NCBI GenBank assembly: GCA_031269545.1 | Contig: JAISYZ010000004.1 | Span: forward strand, 1 to 64,000 | Direction: 5' to 3' | Source of the DNA: Prevotellaceae bacterium | Lineage (GTDB): Bacteria > Bacteroidota > Bacteroidia > Bacteroidales > UBA932 | DNA: 64,000 bases | Part shown: positions 18,597-28,104 of the stretch, piece after piece | Layout of the letters: each line of letters starts with the position of its first letter | Numbering within the stretch: position 1 is the first letter of the stretch | Translations under genes and position numbers: made by a program | The notes under the pieces: model-generated | Told to the model about the DNA's origin: nothing | The model's database searches: none | The model's input: the letters and a program-made list of their open reading frames with translations, nothing else

Positions 18597-19250
18597 ATGG
18601 CAGATTATATTCCAAAAAAAGACGCCGAACTGGTAGCATGGAGCGCCAATTTCGGCTCACAGGTAGCCGCTAATGCCCGCGACTGGGATATTACCGAAAA
18701 GGAAGTTACCGAATTGCAGAATGCTGTCGATACGTTTGCTGCGCTTCATGCGCAAGCCGACAGCCCATCAAAAAACTCTATCATTGTGGCAGAAAAGAAC
18801 GCTGCTCGAAAAGTCCTTGTCGCTGTTGTACGCAGCCTTGCAGGTTTCAGGCTCAAAAATCCTGTAATAACCGATGCGCAGCGCATAGCGCTTGGTCTTC
18901 ACGTGCGCGACACTACGCCCACTCCTGTACCTCCTCCGACTACACGTCCCGAAATTGATATTGATGTGCTGGATGTGCGGCGGCTAAAAGTGGTGTTTCA
19001 CGACATTGGCAAAGACAGCAAGGCAAAGCCGTACGGTGTAATCGGTGCAGTGATATTATATGCAGTGCTTGATGCGCCTCCGACAGACATCTCGGCTCTC
19101 AACCGCAGCCTGCTGGCAACCCGTACGCCGCACATCATCGAGTTTACCGAAGAGGAGCGCGGCAAAACGGTTTACATGACAATATGCTGGCAAAACGAAA
19201 AAGGCGAACGCGGTCCGTTGAGCGAAATCGAAAGTGCAATAGTGCCTTAG
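18597..19250 (+). CDS. Uncharacterised two-domain protein (helical N-terminus, FnIII-like C-terminus)
   Basis: I choose the ATG at 18597 because the extra 20 residues of the longer ORF start inside the minisatellite edge. The 217-residue product begins MADYIPKKDAELVAWSANFG, has a helical domain to about residue 105, and a proline-rich hinge TPTPVPPPTTRP. A beta-rich domain follows, with GAVILYAVLDAPPT and VYMTICWQNEKGERGPLS, which reads like a fibronectin-III sandwich. No signal peptide is seen. I recall similar unnamed proteins in Bacteroidetes, but I cannot assign a function. It converges on sufD with a 38-base gap. Confidence 0.75.
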   Translation: MADYIPKKDAELVAWSANFGSQVAANARDWDITEKEVTELQNAVDTFAALHAQADSPSKNSIIVAEKNAARKVLVAVVRSLAGFRLKNPVITDAQRIALGLHVRDTTPTPVPPPTTRPEIDIDVLDVRRLKVVFHDIGKDSKAKPYGVIGAVILYAVLDAPPTDISALNRSLLATRTPHIIEFTEEERGKTVYMTICWQNEKGERGPLSEIESAIVP

Positions 19251-19288
19251 ATTATTTGTTGATTAAGACAAACCGGTCGGCGGCATTT

Positions 19289-20668
19289 TCATTTTTTGCA
19301 CTGGTATGTGCAGCCTATACACTGTGTCAGTTCGCCGTGCAGGCGTTTTTCTACGAGGTCGGCAACGCTGTTGCGCAATGTTTCGATGCTTATTTTGCTT
19401 ATGACATCGCAGGCAAAACCAAACAGTTGCAATAACTGCGCTCTGCGATTTTCTATTCCGCGCGAACGCATGTAAAACAGTGCATCTTCGTCGAGCCTGC
19501 CTGTTGTAACGCCGTGGCTGCATTTCACGTCGTCGGCATATATTTCGAGCTGCGGACGCGTAAACATTCTTGATGTATCGGAAAGCATTATATTGTTGTT
19601 TGCCTGAAAAGCCTCAGTTTTGTCGGCATGGGGACTTACAAGTATTTTGCCTTTGAAAATTCCTGTTGCGTTTTCGTCAAGTATCCCTTTGAAATGCTCG
19701 TTGCTTGTGCAGTGGGGCGCAGCGTGATTTACCGAAGTGTAGTTGGCAACATACTGCGACCTGTCCACCAGAAACAGCCCGAAAGTATGATTTTCGCAGT
19801 GTTCGCCATCGAGCAAAGTGCTTATGTTGTTGCACACTACGCCACCGTTCAGCGTTATTGTGTTGTCGGTGCAGGCGCTTCCTTTTTCCTGTTTTACATA
19901 CGAAAACGAAAAATGATTTGAATGATTGTGTTCGTTTTGCAGGCGAACAGTTTCGAGATGTGCGGCGTTGCCGACAAACGTTTCGTTTACGCAGTTTGCA
20001 AGAAATTTACTGTCGGAAAAAGTATTGTCGCAGATTAAAATATTTGCCTGCGCATTCTGTTCGATAATAAACAGATTGCGGTATTGAACCATAGTGTCGT
20101 TTTCGCCCAGCAGTATGTTAGTTATCTGAAGGGGCTTGTCGAGAACAGCATTTTGCGGCACATATACAAAAATTCCATCCTGGGCAAATGCCGTGTTCAA
20201 TGCCACCAGACCTTCGTTCTGGTTGTCTGCAATTTTATTGTAATACTGTCTGAACAGTTCGGGATACTTTATCGATGCTTCGGCTAAACTTCCATAAATA
20301 ACGCCATTTTCGAGAATTGTGAGTTTGCTGTTTCTCCTGCAAAATCCGTTTTGCAGAAATATCTTATGCGAAATCAAATCGTAAACATCACAGACAAACA
20401 TGTCGCTGGCAGTCTGAAACGCAGTTGGAATAAAGTATTTTTCGTAAGCATGCGAAAATATTTTTTGAATGTCGATGTGTTTGTACTTTTCGTTTTCGTG
20501 ATTGTATATGCTGTTGATATTGAAATTTTCGATTGCTTCGCTTCGTGCAAGATTCATTGCTTCGCCAACATTTTCGCAAATCAAATCCATATTAGAGAGA
20601 TACAGATTTACAAAATAATCTGCCAGATTTTCGGGTTGAATAATATTATCATCAGTACTTTTTATCAT
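19289..20668 (-). CDS. sufD: Fe-S cluster assembly scaffold subunit
   Basis: A 459-residue SufD, the partner of SufB and SufC in the SufBC2D scaffold that builds Fe-S clusters. The C-terminal beta-helix motifs TRPQLEIYADDVKCSHG and LDEDALFYMRSRGI are clear, including the Cys and His of CSHG that correspond to functionally important residues in E. coli SufD. The last residues, CIGCTYQCKK, form a CxxCxxxC motif that I would not assume is typical. It starts 26 bases after the alpha-2-macroglobulin gene on the same strand. SufS and SufE genes do not follow, because the next gene is convergent. Confidence 0.93.
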   Translation of the reverse strand: MIKSTDDNIIQPENLADYFVNLYLSNMDLICENVGEAMNLARSEAIENFNINSIYNHENEKYKHIDIQKIFSHAYEKYFIPTAFQTASDMFVCDVYDLISHKIFLQNGFCRRNSKLTILENGVIYGSLAEASIKYPELFRQYYNKIADNQNEGLVALNTAFAQDGIFVYVPQNAVLDKPLQITNILLGENDTMVQYRNLFIIEQNAQANILICDNTFSDSKFLANCVNETFVGNAAHLETVRLQNEHNHSNHFSFSYVKQEKGSACTDNTITLNGGVVCNNISTLLDGEHCENHTFGLFLVDRSQYVANYTSVNHAAPHCTSNEHFKGILDENATGIFKGKILVSPHADKTEAFQANNNIMLSDTSRMFTRPQLEIYADDVKCSHGVTTGRLDEDALFYMRSRGIENRRAQLLQLFGFACDVISKISIETLRNSVADLVEKRLHGELTQCIGCTYQCKK

Positions 20669-20694
20669 AAAGCGTTTTTATTTTCTGTGAAGTG

Positions 20695-23600
20695 TCAAAA
20701 GTTATTTGCTTCTATCGTAATCGTTTCGCCTGCCGAATGAGCCGAAAATTCGGGCGCATACATACATTGAAGCGTTGCTATTCCCGTAGAAAATTTGCCT
20801 GCATTGTTTGCCGTCAATTCATATTCGAAAACATAAGTTCCTTTTCTCAAATAATAAATGAAAAAGTTTGTCGAAGCGTCCTTTGTGCTTTCGTAATACC
20901 AGATTCCATCTTGATATTTCGATTGCGAAATGACATTTACGGGTTCAAATCCCGACGCACGCATATCTTTCAAATGAACATATTCGTAATCTCTGTCGGC
21001 GCGAATTTCTATTCTTGCCTTTATTCTGTCGCCTACCTTCACTCTGTTATTAGTGTTAATGCGATTGAGTTTTTTTCCGCTGTCGGTATTTTCTTCAGTA
21101 AAATATTCGCGTTTTATTTTTAATTCCGTTTCGGCGGAAGTTATTTTATCGAGATTTTCAAAATATTGCCAGTAAGCCGCTCCCCAAGCTATTGTTTTAT
21201 TTGGATTTGTTACGTTTATTTTTCCAAAATCGTTTTGTATTTCATCGCTGTGCCACGATGTTTTTACATATCCTGTTGCCGTTTCGCTTTTCTGCACATC
21301 TTCTTTTCGCATTGTTTCCAGTGGATTGTCGTTCAGTTTTATCTGTAAAAGCGCATTGTCTGTTGCGATATTCCCGTTTTGAATCAGCAGGGCATAACAA
21401 GCTTCGGCTGTCGATTTTGTTGTTTCCCAACTGTTTGTCTGTTTATTACGCAGCAGCCAGATTTTCATCTCTTCTACTTCTTTTTTGTTGTCGCCGATTT
21501 CGGTAAATGCCTCTATCAGCAGCGCTTGTGTTTCAATCGGCGCCTGATACCAAAAATAACCTCTGTGATTTTCAGCCCAGTACATTCCGTTTTCTTCCGA
21601 CGTTTGCGCGCGTTCTTTCAGCGAATTTACAATTTTCTGAGCAAGTTCGGTTTTGCCCAGTCTGTGCGCCGCAAGAGCAATCAAAGCCTGCTGATAAATT
21701 CCTCTTTCAAGCGGTTTTTTATTCACTTGACTGAAAAAGTAATCGAAAGCCGTTTTTTGCTCTTTCGCCAAGTCGGCAATTCCTTTGAAACTTCGCATGT
21801 AAATGTAGTGCAAAATGATTTCGGAGACTTCGTATTTATCCAAATCTGCTTTGTTTTTCACTAAAACGTTATAATCGTCAAGCATTTCGCTATCGAGATA
21901 TTTTATTGCAGAATTTACGATTTCGTTAACATCGTTTTTACAGTTTTCGTTTAGCGCATCAAGTTTTTTCAAATGCAGCAGTCCTGTTGCGATATGCTGC
22001 GTAATATAGCGCGATTCGCACATTCCTCCGAACCATGGAAATGCGCCGCTGCTCATTTGTTTGTTTTGTAATTTGCTTAACGCCGATTGCTGTTCGTTTT
22101 GCATTTTATTCAAATCAAAAAGCAAAGCAATGCGTTTTTTGTTTTCCGATTCGCCTTTTGCCTTGCGCAACCACGGCGTTTCTTCAATCAGAATATTTTT
22201 CAATTCCTGATTTTTTTCAAGGTTTGAAAGCAGTTCTTTTGAATCGTTCATTTTCCACAAATCGAATGTGCGTTTGATTTGCGGAAATTTATCAATAATC
22301 GCCGCCGAAAGCGAATTTGCATAAAATCTGCTGAATATCTGTTCCGAACATTCGTACGGATATTCCATCATGTAAGGCATTGCCTGCACTGCATACCAGA
22401 CTGGATTTGATGTAAATTCGAGAGTGTAACTGTAATTTTTCAAAGTTGCGGATGTGTTGTTAATCAGTTTTTCAAATCTGAAATCCTTACTTTGGTTTGC
22501 GCGAACCGTAAACGGTAAACTTTCGGTAACAAGCATGGAATTTGGCAAAACAGGAATTGTTTTTTCTTCGCCATCGCTGTGTTTGTCGGTGATTGCAAGA
22601 ACGCGATAAGTTATTGCTTCGATATTTGACGGGATTTGCAAATTCCATTTCACAGCAACGCTTTGGTTTGAATTGACAGAAAAATCCTGTTCAGTTTCGT
22701 TTGTAATAATATTTACAGGCTGCATTGTGAATGCATCAAACAGCAATAATCGCGCTTTGCCTTTCAGTTTATTTTTGGTTACGTTATTGATTTTTGCGCT
22801 GAATTCTATTCTGTCGTCGTTGCGGAAAAAACGCGGCGCATTTGCCGAAATTGCAACTTCTTTTTGCGTAACGGTATATGCTGTAATTTTTCCTGTTTCA
22901 AGGTTTTTTGTGTGAGCAAGTCCAAGCAGTTTCCAGCGCGTTAAACTTTCGGGAATCACAAAATCAATAATTATTTCGCCGTTTTTGTCGGTTTGCAGTT
23001 CGGGATAGAAAAACGCCGTTTCGTTGAAGTTTGTGCGGGGAATAACAGTTTCATTATTCTCAATTTCAAGATATTCATCGTTAACTAATACTCCTGGTAC
23101 GGCTCCTGATAATACTCTTTCTGCAACGTTACCTCTCACGGTAATTGATTGTACTGCTCCTGTCATCGATTCTTTCTTTACAGTCGAATAAGCAACCACA
23201 ACAGCTTCTTCAAGCGTGAAAACATCTTCATCCATTGTATTTACCATTTTTTTTGTATAATTTGCATGTCGCCGTATATAATCGGCGGTAATAAGCCTGT
23301 CATAATTTTTTCTCTTAAAAAAGGCATTTACATGAATATTATAAAGATTTTTCGAAGATGCCGAACCGAAAATATTTGATTGATTCCAATGGTTATAATA
23401 ATTCAAAGGATAATTTTTAGCAAAATTCTTATTCCAGTCGTGCATTATAAAAGCATCGAGCGAAGCGTCGTAAAGAGTGGCAACCATTTCAGCCATTGCT
23501 TTTTCGCCGTTTTGCGATTTTACGCGCAGTTTCCACTGTTCTTTTTCGCCGGGCTGCAGTTTGTCGCGAAAAGTAACAAGCGAAATATCAAGATTGGTTT

Positions 23601-26600
23601 TGTCTTCGCGAGGTTTTATAGTGTGTTGAGAGGTATAAACTCTGTTGTCGAAAATACTCACAAACGAAACCGAAAATTCTTCGTTATTTTTTGTTTCGGG
23701 AATATTGATTTTTACGTTTTGAGGCGTTCTGCCAACAATTATGTTTTTTGATTCAATCAAACGGTTTCTGTATATTACATCGTAATGAACATAAACGCTG
23801 TCGCTTATTCCTCCGACAAAAAATTCAATTTCCTTTTCGTTTTGTTCTCCCTGTCGCACCCAATTTTTCATATCGGTGAGAATATCATTGCTTTGCAGTT
23901 GCATGTACGTTTTTGTTTCGGTTTCGATATTTTCGGGATTTTTTGCCTTAATATCAAATCTGTACGAAGCGCTTCCGTATTTTTTCAATTCGGAGAGATT
24001 GATTTTCTTTGTTTTATCCGTATTTAACGAAACGGTTTTTACAAGACCGATTTCTTCAAAATTTTCAATTTTATCTTCGTCCGCATAAACATCATTCGGA
24101 AAAAGTTTTTTGTATTCTTTGTACGGCAAAAGCGGTCTGTCGGGTTTTTCCCAAAGCCGTTTGCGCAAAGCTTTGTCGGGCTGTTTAAGTTTGTAAATTT
24201 TTACAGTAATATCGGATTTTGTATTGATTCCGTTCAAATTTTTTGTAAACAAATCGAACGAAAGATTGTCATCTGTATTTGCAGTTTCGGGAATGTTTGT
24301 TTCGATAACAAGCGGCTTTTTGCTGATACGCAAACTGTATTCGGCTTTATGCGTTTCGCCGTTGTTGTCGGTAACATCAACATAAATATTGTAAGAAGCA
24401 ATTTGCATGTTGTTTTTTATTTCGCTGTCGTCGGCAAAAAATTCGATATTAAATTTCCCGTTTTCATCTGTCGCTGTTTCTCCGTTTTTTATGATTTTAG
24501 TTGAATTATTATAAATATAATTCCACCAGCGATATGGAAATCTGATTTCGCAATTTATGCTGTACGAAACTTTTGCATTGTCGATATTGTAACCGGCATA
24601 AGATTTTGCAGTACCTGAAATATTTACGTTTTCATTGAACTTATAGTTTTTTTCAACAGAATCTATTTTTACTTCAAACGTTGGACGTTTATATTCTTCG
24701 ACATTGAAATAAGCAGCGCCTCTGTTTTTCAGATTTTCAATACTGAATGTTCCGCCAAGAGTTGATTGAGGCAAAACAAAACTTCCGCTGAACGTTCCGT
24801 ATTCGTTGCTTACAACGTCCATTTTTGCAATTTCCTGTCGATTTACATCTCTCAAAATGATGGTTTCTTTTCTGTTTACTGCTATTGTATGTTTATTGTC
24901 TTTATAATTCAGCGATATTCCTTTGAAATATACTGTCTGTCCGGGACGATAGATGGCTCTGTCCAAGAAAAATTTTGTTATTTTGTTATCGTTAAAATTG
25001 AATGATGAATATCTATTTAATGATATGGCAGAATTTTTTACAAATAAAGAATTACGTTTATCTACAACAGTAATAATATCATTATAACCGGCTGAAACAT
25101 TATCTCTTATGATGCCTTGACTGTCGCTTGTACATTCGTTTTTTAATTTCATTTTATTATCCAAAATTCTAAAATTCACATTCGGCAAAGGCTCGCCTGT
25201 CATGCGATTTGCTAAATAAATTTCGTTGGTTTTTGAATTTATATTTTTATAAACATAAGCAATCGATGATAATTGAAATGTTGCACATTCGATAATCTTT
25301 TCGCTTGCGCTAAAAAAATCGGGCGAATTGCTTGCAAGTATAATATACAAACCTTGTGCAAGAGGATGAGGATAAACCACTTCTGTCGTATGAATTTTAT
25401 GATCATTTGTAACTTCGAGGCTTGAAGTAAATTCTCTTATAAGCAAAGCATTCCGTTCAATAAATTTTTCCTTGTCGGTATTTAATTTTTCTATATTTTT
25501 AAGCGAAAACAGTTTATATTCATTTGGAATTTTATAAATGCGCAAATAAGCCGTATCTACATCTTTGTATTTCAAATGTATTTTTATGGGTTTCAAAGGA
25601 ATATCTATGTTTTCTACTGTCAAACCGATTGAAGGACATTTTACATATTTAATATACTGTTCCATTATGGTTTTGTGTTTTGCACTGATATTTTTTTGCT
25701 TCAATGCAGTTTCGCAAATTTCTACGGCTTTCACTTCTTCTTTGTTTTCTTTATACATTACGGCAAGTCTGTAGTTTGCTTCAAACCAAATATCGTTTTT
25801 TTCGGCGTTTGCAATAAATTTTTGCAAATTTGACATTATCAATGATTTTCGATTTTCCAAATGAGATGTACTTTCCAAAAAATCGAAACGTTTCAAAGTT
25901 AAATCGCCCACAGCAAGAGCATCGTTTCGTTGCAAGTGAAATTTTGTAAGTTGCTGCAACATCTGCAAGGCAAACAATAAATTTGAAGTTGAATCGGCGC
26001 TTGTTACTTGAATTTTTGCAAATTCTTCGGCATCATAAGTAAATAACTTTTCGTCATTCGGAACAAAAGTTTCTTTGGGTTTTGTTACTCTTATTTCGGG
26101 ATTTTCAAATTTTGATATTGCACGGTGCGCAACAAAATCGTACAAAGTTGGACGATATTCTTTTGTTTCTTTATTATCTCCGGTCAAAATATCATTAATA
26201 TAATCAATTTTTATGTTGCCCAAAGCATCGCAATTTGCAAGCGAACGTTTGTACGCATCAATACATTCTGCGAAAATTCTGTCCAAACTCCATGTCGTAA
26301 TATCACGATTTGATTTATCGTCATTTACATCCGTGCGATTGAGATATTTCCATCTGTTTTGTTGATAATAATTCCAGAACGCTTCGCCAAGCAGCGAATT
26401 TATAATCGCCTGTGCAACGGTGGATTTGGTTTTTTGCAAATCGCCGTACAATGAATTTACTGTTGCCACAGTAAGATTTTCTTCCGTATATTGCTGACAG
26501 GCAAGACGATAAATTACCGATTTTACAAATTGAACATCATCGCCGTTTTTTAACGACTGTTCGTATATTACATTCAACTTTGCCATAGCCGTTTTGTATA

Positions 26601-26712
26601 AACCATCGGCAAAAAGCGTGTCGATTTCTATCCATTTTTCGTTGTTTGTCTGCGCATTTGCACATATCACACAACCAAATGTTACTGTCAAAAAAACTAA
26701 TATTTTTTTCAT
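20695..26712 (-). CDS. Alpha-2-macroglobulin family protein with thioester motif and a SusC-like insert
   Basis: A 2005-residue secreted protein (signal MKKILVFLTVTFGCVICANAQ). An N-terminal helical region is followed by macroglobulin-type domains; YRPGQTVYFKGISLNYKDN near residue 580 is the MG2 signature. The A2M domain starts near residue 1240 (FFYPELQTDKNGEI, VIPESLTRWKLLGLAHT). The thioester motif ECSEQ lies near residue 1455, followed by the helical thioester domain. Just before the A2M domain, about residues 1165-1207 read EEAVVVAYSTVKKESMTGAV, very like the start of a SusC plug. Such proteins are thought to trap proteases covalently. The gene lies between sufC and sufD. Confidence 0.92.
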   Translation of the reverse strand: MKKILVFLTVTFGCVICANAQTNNEKWIEIDTLFADGLYKTAMAKLNVIYEQSLKNGDDVQFVKSVIYRLACQQYTEENLTVATVNSLYGDLQKTKSTVAQAIINSLLGEAFWNYYQQNRWKYLNRTDVNDDKSNRDITTWSLDRIFAECIDAYKRSLANCDALGNIKIDYINDILTGDNKETKEYRPTLYDFVAHRAISKFENPEIRVTKPKETFVPNDEKLFTYDAEEFAKIQVTSADSTSNLLFALQMLQQLTKFHLQRNDALAVGDLTLKRFDFLESTSHLENRKSLIMSNLQKFIANAEKNDIWFEANYRLAVMYKENKEEVKAVEICETALKQKNISAKHKTIMEQYIKYVKCPSIGLTVENIDIPLKPIKIHLKYKDVDTAYLRIYKIPNEYKLFSLKNIEKLNTDKEKFIERNALLIREFTSSLEVTNDHKIHTTEVVYPHPLAQGLYIILASNSPDFFSASEKIIECATFQLSSIAYVYKNINSKTNEIYLANRMTGEPLPNVNFRILDNKMKLKNECTSDSQGIIRDNVSAGYNDIITVVDKRNSLFVKNSAISLNRYSSFNFNDNKITKFFLDRAIYRPGQTVYFKGISLNYKDNKHTIAVNRKETIILRDVNRQEIAKMDVVSNEYGTFSGSFVLPQSTLGGTFSIENLKNRGAAYFNVEEYKRPTFEVKIDSVEKNYKFNENVNISGTAKSYAGYNIDNAKVSYSINCEIRFPYRWWNYIYNNSTKIIKNGETATDENGKFNIEFFADDSEIKNNMQIASYNIYVDVTDNNGETHKAEYSLRISKKPLVIETNIPETANTDDNLSFDLFTKNLNGINTKSDITVKIYKLKQPDKALRKRLWEKPDRPLLPYKEYKKLFPNDVYADEDKIENFEEIGLVKTVSLNTDKTKKINLSELKKYGSASYRFDIKAKNPENIETETKTYMQLQSNDILTDMKNWVRQGEQNEKEIEFFVGGISDSVYVHYDVIYRNRLIESKNIIVGRTPQNVKINIPETKNNEEFSVSFVSIFDNRVYTSQHTIKPREDKTNLDISLVTFRDKLQPGEKEQWKLRVKSQNGEKAMAEMVATLYDASLDAFIMHDWNKNFAKNYPLNYYNHWNQSNIFGSASSKNLYNIHVNAFFKRKNYDRLITADYIRRHANYTKKMVNTMDEDVFTLEEAVVVAYSTVKKESMTGAVQSITVRGNVAERVLSGAVPGVLVNDEYLEIENNETVIPRTNFNETAFFYPELQTDKNGEIIIDFVIPESLTRWKLLGLAHTKNLETGKITAYTVTQKEVAISANAPRFFRNDDRIEFSAKINNVTKNKLKGKARLLLFDAFTMQPVNIITNETEQDFSVNSNQSVAVKWNLQIPSNIEAITYRVLAITDKHSDGEEKTIPVLPNSMLVTESLPFTVRANQSKDFRFEKLINNTSATLKNYSYTLEFTSNPVWYAVQAMPYMMEYPYECSEQIFSRFYANSLSAAIIDKFPQIKRTFDLWKMNDSKELLSNLEKNQELKNILIEETPWLRKAKGESENKKRIALLFDLNKMQNEQQSALSKLQNKQMSSGAFPWFGGMCESRYITQHIATGLLHLKKLDALNENCKNDVNEIVNSAIKYLDSEMLDDYNVLVKNKADLDKYEVSEIILHYIYMRSFKGIADLAKEQKTAFDYFFSQVNKKPLERGIYQQALIALAAHRLGKTELAQKIVNSLKERAQTSEENGMYWAENHRGYFWYQAPIETQALLIEAFTEIGDNKKEVEEMKIWLLRNKQTNSWETTKSTAEACYALLIQNGNIATDNALLQIKLNDNPLETMRKEDVQKSETATGYVKTSWHSDEIQNDFGKINVTNPNKTIAWGAAYWQYFENLDKITSAETELKIKREYFTEENTDSGKKLNRINTNNRVKVGDRIKARIEIRADRDYEYVHLKDMRASGFEPVNVISQSKYQDGIWYYESTKDASTNFFIYYLRKGTYVFEYELTANNAGKFSTGIATLQCMYAPEFSAHSAGETITIEANNF

Positions 26713-26800
26713 AATTTCCTATTTTTTATATTATCTGGTTTTTAATTTTTATATAAATGCAAAAAACGAAAGGTTTTTCACAAAGTTAAAGTATGTCGTG

Positions 26801-27574
26801 TCAATTTTTCATTTCAGAAGTATCAATAATTTCTTCGACTTTCAGCCAGTCGTAACCTTTTTCTTCGAGTTCCAAAGCAAGTTCCCTGCCTGCTGTTTTC
26901 ACTATTTTTCCGTTGTACAAAACATGAATCACATCAGGCACAATATAATTGAGCAAACGTTGATAATGAGTTATCACAATAGCAGATGTGTCGGGACGTT
27001 TCAATAAATTCACTCCATTAGCAACAATTCGCAATGCGTCAATATCAAGCCCCGAATCTGTTTCATCGAGTATCGAAAGTTTCGGTTCGAGCATAGCCAT
27101 TTGAAATATCTCGTTTCGTTTTTTTTCGCCGCCCGAAAAACCTTCGTTCACCGAGCGGTTTGTAAGTTTTGAATCTATTTCGACCAAAGCCATTTTTTCG
27201 CGCATCAGTTTCAAAAATTCGGATGCCGAAAGCGGTTCAAGTCCTTTGTGCTTGCGATGTTCATTGAGTGCGGCTTTCATAAAATTTACGTTGCTCACGC
27301 CCGGAATTTCAACAGGATATTGAAAACTTAAAAACAGTCCTTCGTGCGAACGTTCTTCCGGCGGCATTGTCAGCAAATTTTTATCATTGAACAATATTTC
27401 GCCTTCCGTAACTTCGTAATTCGGTTTACCTGTAAGCACGGCGGCAAGCGTGCTTTTTCCCGAACCGTTTGGTCCCATTATTGCATGTATTTCGCCTGCA
27501 TTTATTGATAAATTCACGCCTTTCAAAATTTCTTTTCCTCCAATCGAGGCGTGCAGATTTTTTATTTTCAGCAT
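26801..27574 (-). CDS. sufC: Fe-S cluster assembly ATPase
   Basis: A 257-residue ABC-type ATPase of the SufBC2D complex. Walker A is [14 protein letters not shown], the signature is [11 protein letters not shown], and Walker B is [16 protein letters not shown], with the H-loop in [12 protein letters not shown]. The SGGEKKRNE form and the DETDSGLD box distinguish SufC from transport ATPases. A -7 motif lies at 27681-27688. The sufB gene would be expected just upstream, but 27575-28104 contains no gene. The downstream gene is the alpha-2-macroglobulin, 88 bases away, and then sufD. Confidence 0.96.
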   Translation of the reverse strand: MLKIKNLHASIGGKEILKGVNLSINAGEIHAIMGPNGSGKSTLAAVLTGKPNYEVTEGEILFNDKNLLTMPPEERSHEGLFLSFQYPVEIPGVSNVNFMKAALNEHRKHKGLEPLSASEFLKLMREKMALVEIDSKLTNRSVNEGFSGGEKKRNEIFQMAMLEPKLSILDETDSGLDIDALRIVANGVNLLKRPDTSAIVITHYQRLLNYIVPDVIHVLYNGKIVKTAGRELALELEEKGYDWLKVEEIIDTSEMKN

Positions 27575-27680
27575 TTTTCTATAATTTGTTTTTTGTTAAA
27601 AATGAAATCGGGTTATAACACGTAATTTTACCCGAATTATTGTGTTTTCTTTGTTGCATCAAACTATAAAACAACAGATA

Positions 27681-27688
27681 CAAAGGTA
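27681..27688 (-). promoter_or_regulatory. -7 promoter motif for the sufC-A2M-sufD run
   Basis: CAAAGGTA on the plus strand reads TACCTTTG on the minus strand, an exact match about 107 bases ahead of the sufC start. Confidence 0.55.
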
Positions 27689-28049
27689 ATGAAAAAATAA
27701 CAAAATGAATGCAAATATAAAAATATCCTCTTCAAAACATGGATTTATATTTCACTTGGTATAATTGGATTCTTTTCCCGAAAAATCGAGTTGATAATTG
27801 CAGGGAGTTTTTTTATTTTATCTCCGTTGAACGCCAATTCCTTGCTCCGAGCGACAAAATGGCAGATTAAAACTTCACACGGTAATAAATTTACAGGTTA
27901 ATCTGATGTTTTTACTCTGTGCAAAGTATAAATGCACTCATTATTGAAAATGATGACAATACGAAAAATGTATTAAGCAAAAGTCTTGCCATTTGTAATT
28001 TTTATTTCGCAATTATATGAAATTGCATATTCAAATCGTAAAAATTCAT

Positions 28050-28057
28050 TACATTTG
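28050..28057 (+). promoter_or_regulatory. -7 promoter motif for hutH
   Basis: TACATTTG is an exact TAnnTTTG match. It lies 47 bases before the ATG at 28105 and only 12 before the alternative TTG at 28069, which favours the ATG. Confidence 0.55.
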
Positions 28058-28104
28058 TAGAAAATAAATTGAAAATAAACAACAAATCGTTAATAAAAGC
28101 CACA

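Larger units (their letters stand above)
27575..28104. other. Divergent intergenic region between sufC and hutH
   Basis: 530 bases without a convincing gene. It holds the sufC promoter motif (27681-27688) and the hutH promoter motif (28050-28057). I looked for a sufB remnant on the minus strand and saw none. The middle (27720-27960) is unexplained. Confidence 0.6.

Noticed and set aside
27575-28068. Degenerate sufB upstream of sufC
   Set aside because: I read the minus strand in all frames for SufB-like motifs and saw none; the stretch is too short for the gene.
28069-28104. TTG start for hutH adding 12 residues
   Set aside because: It would lie only 12 bases after the -7 motif, and the ATG at 28105 gives the usual N-terminus length.
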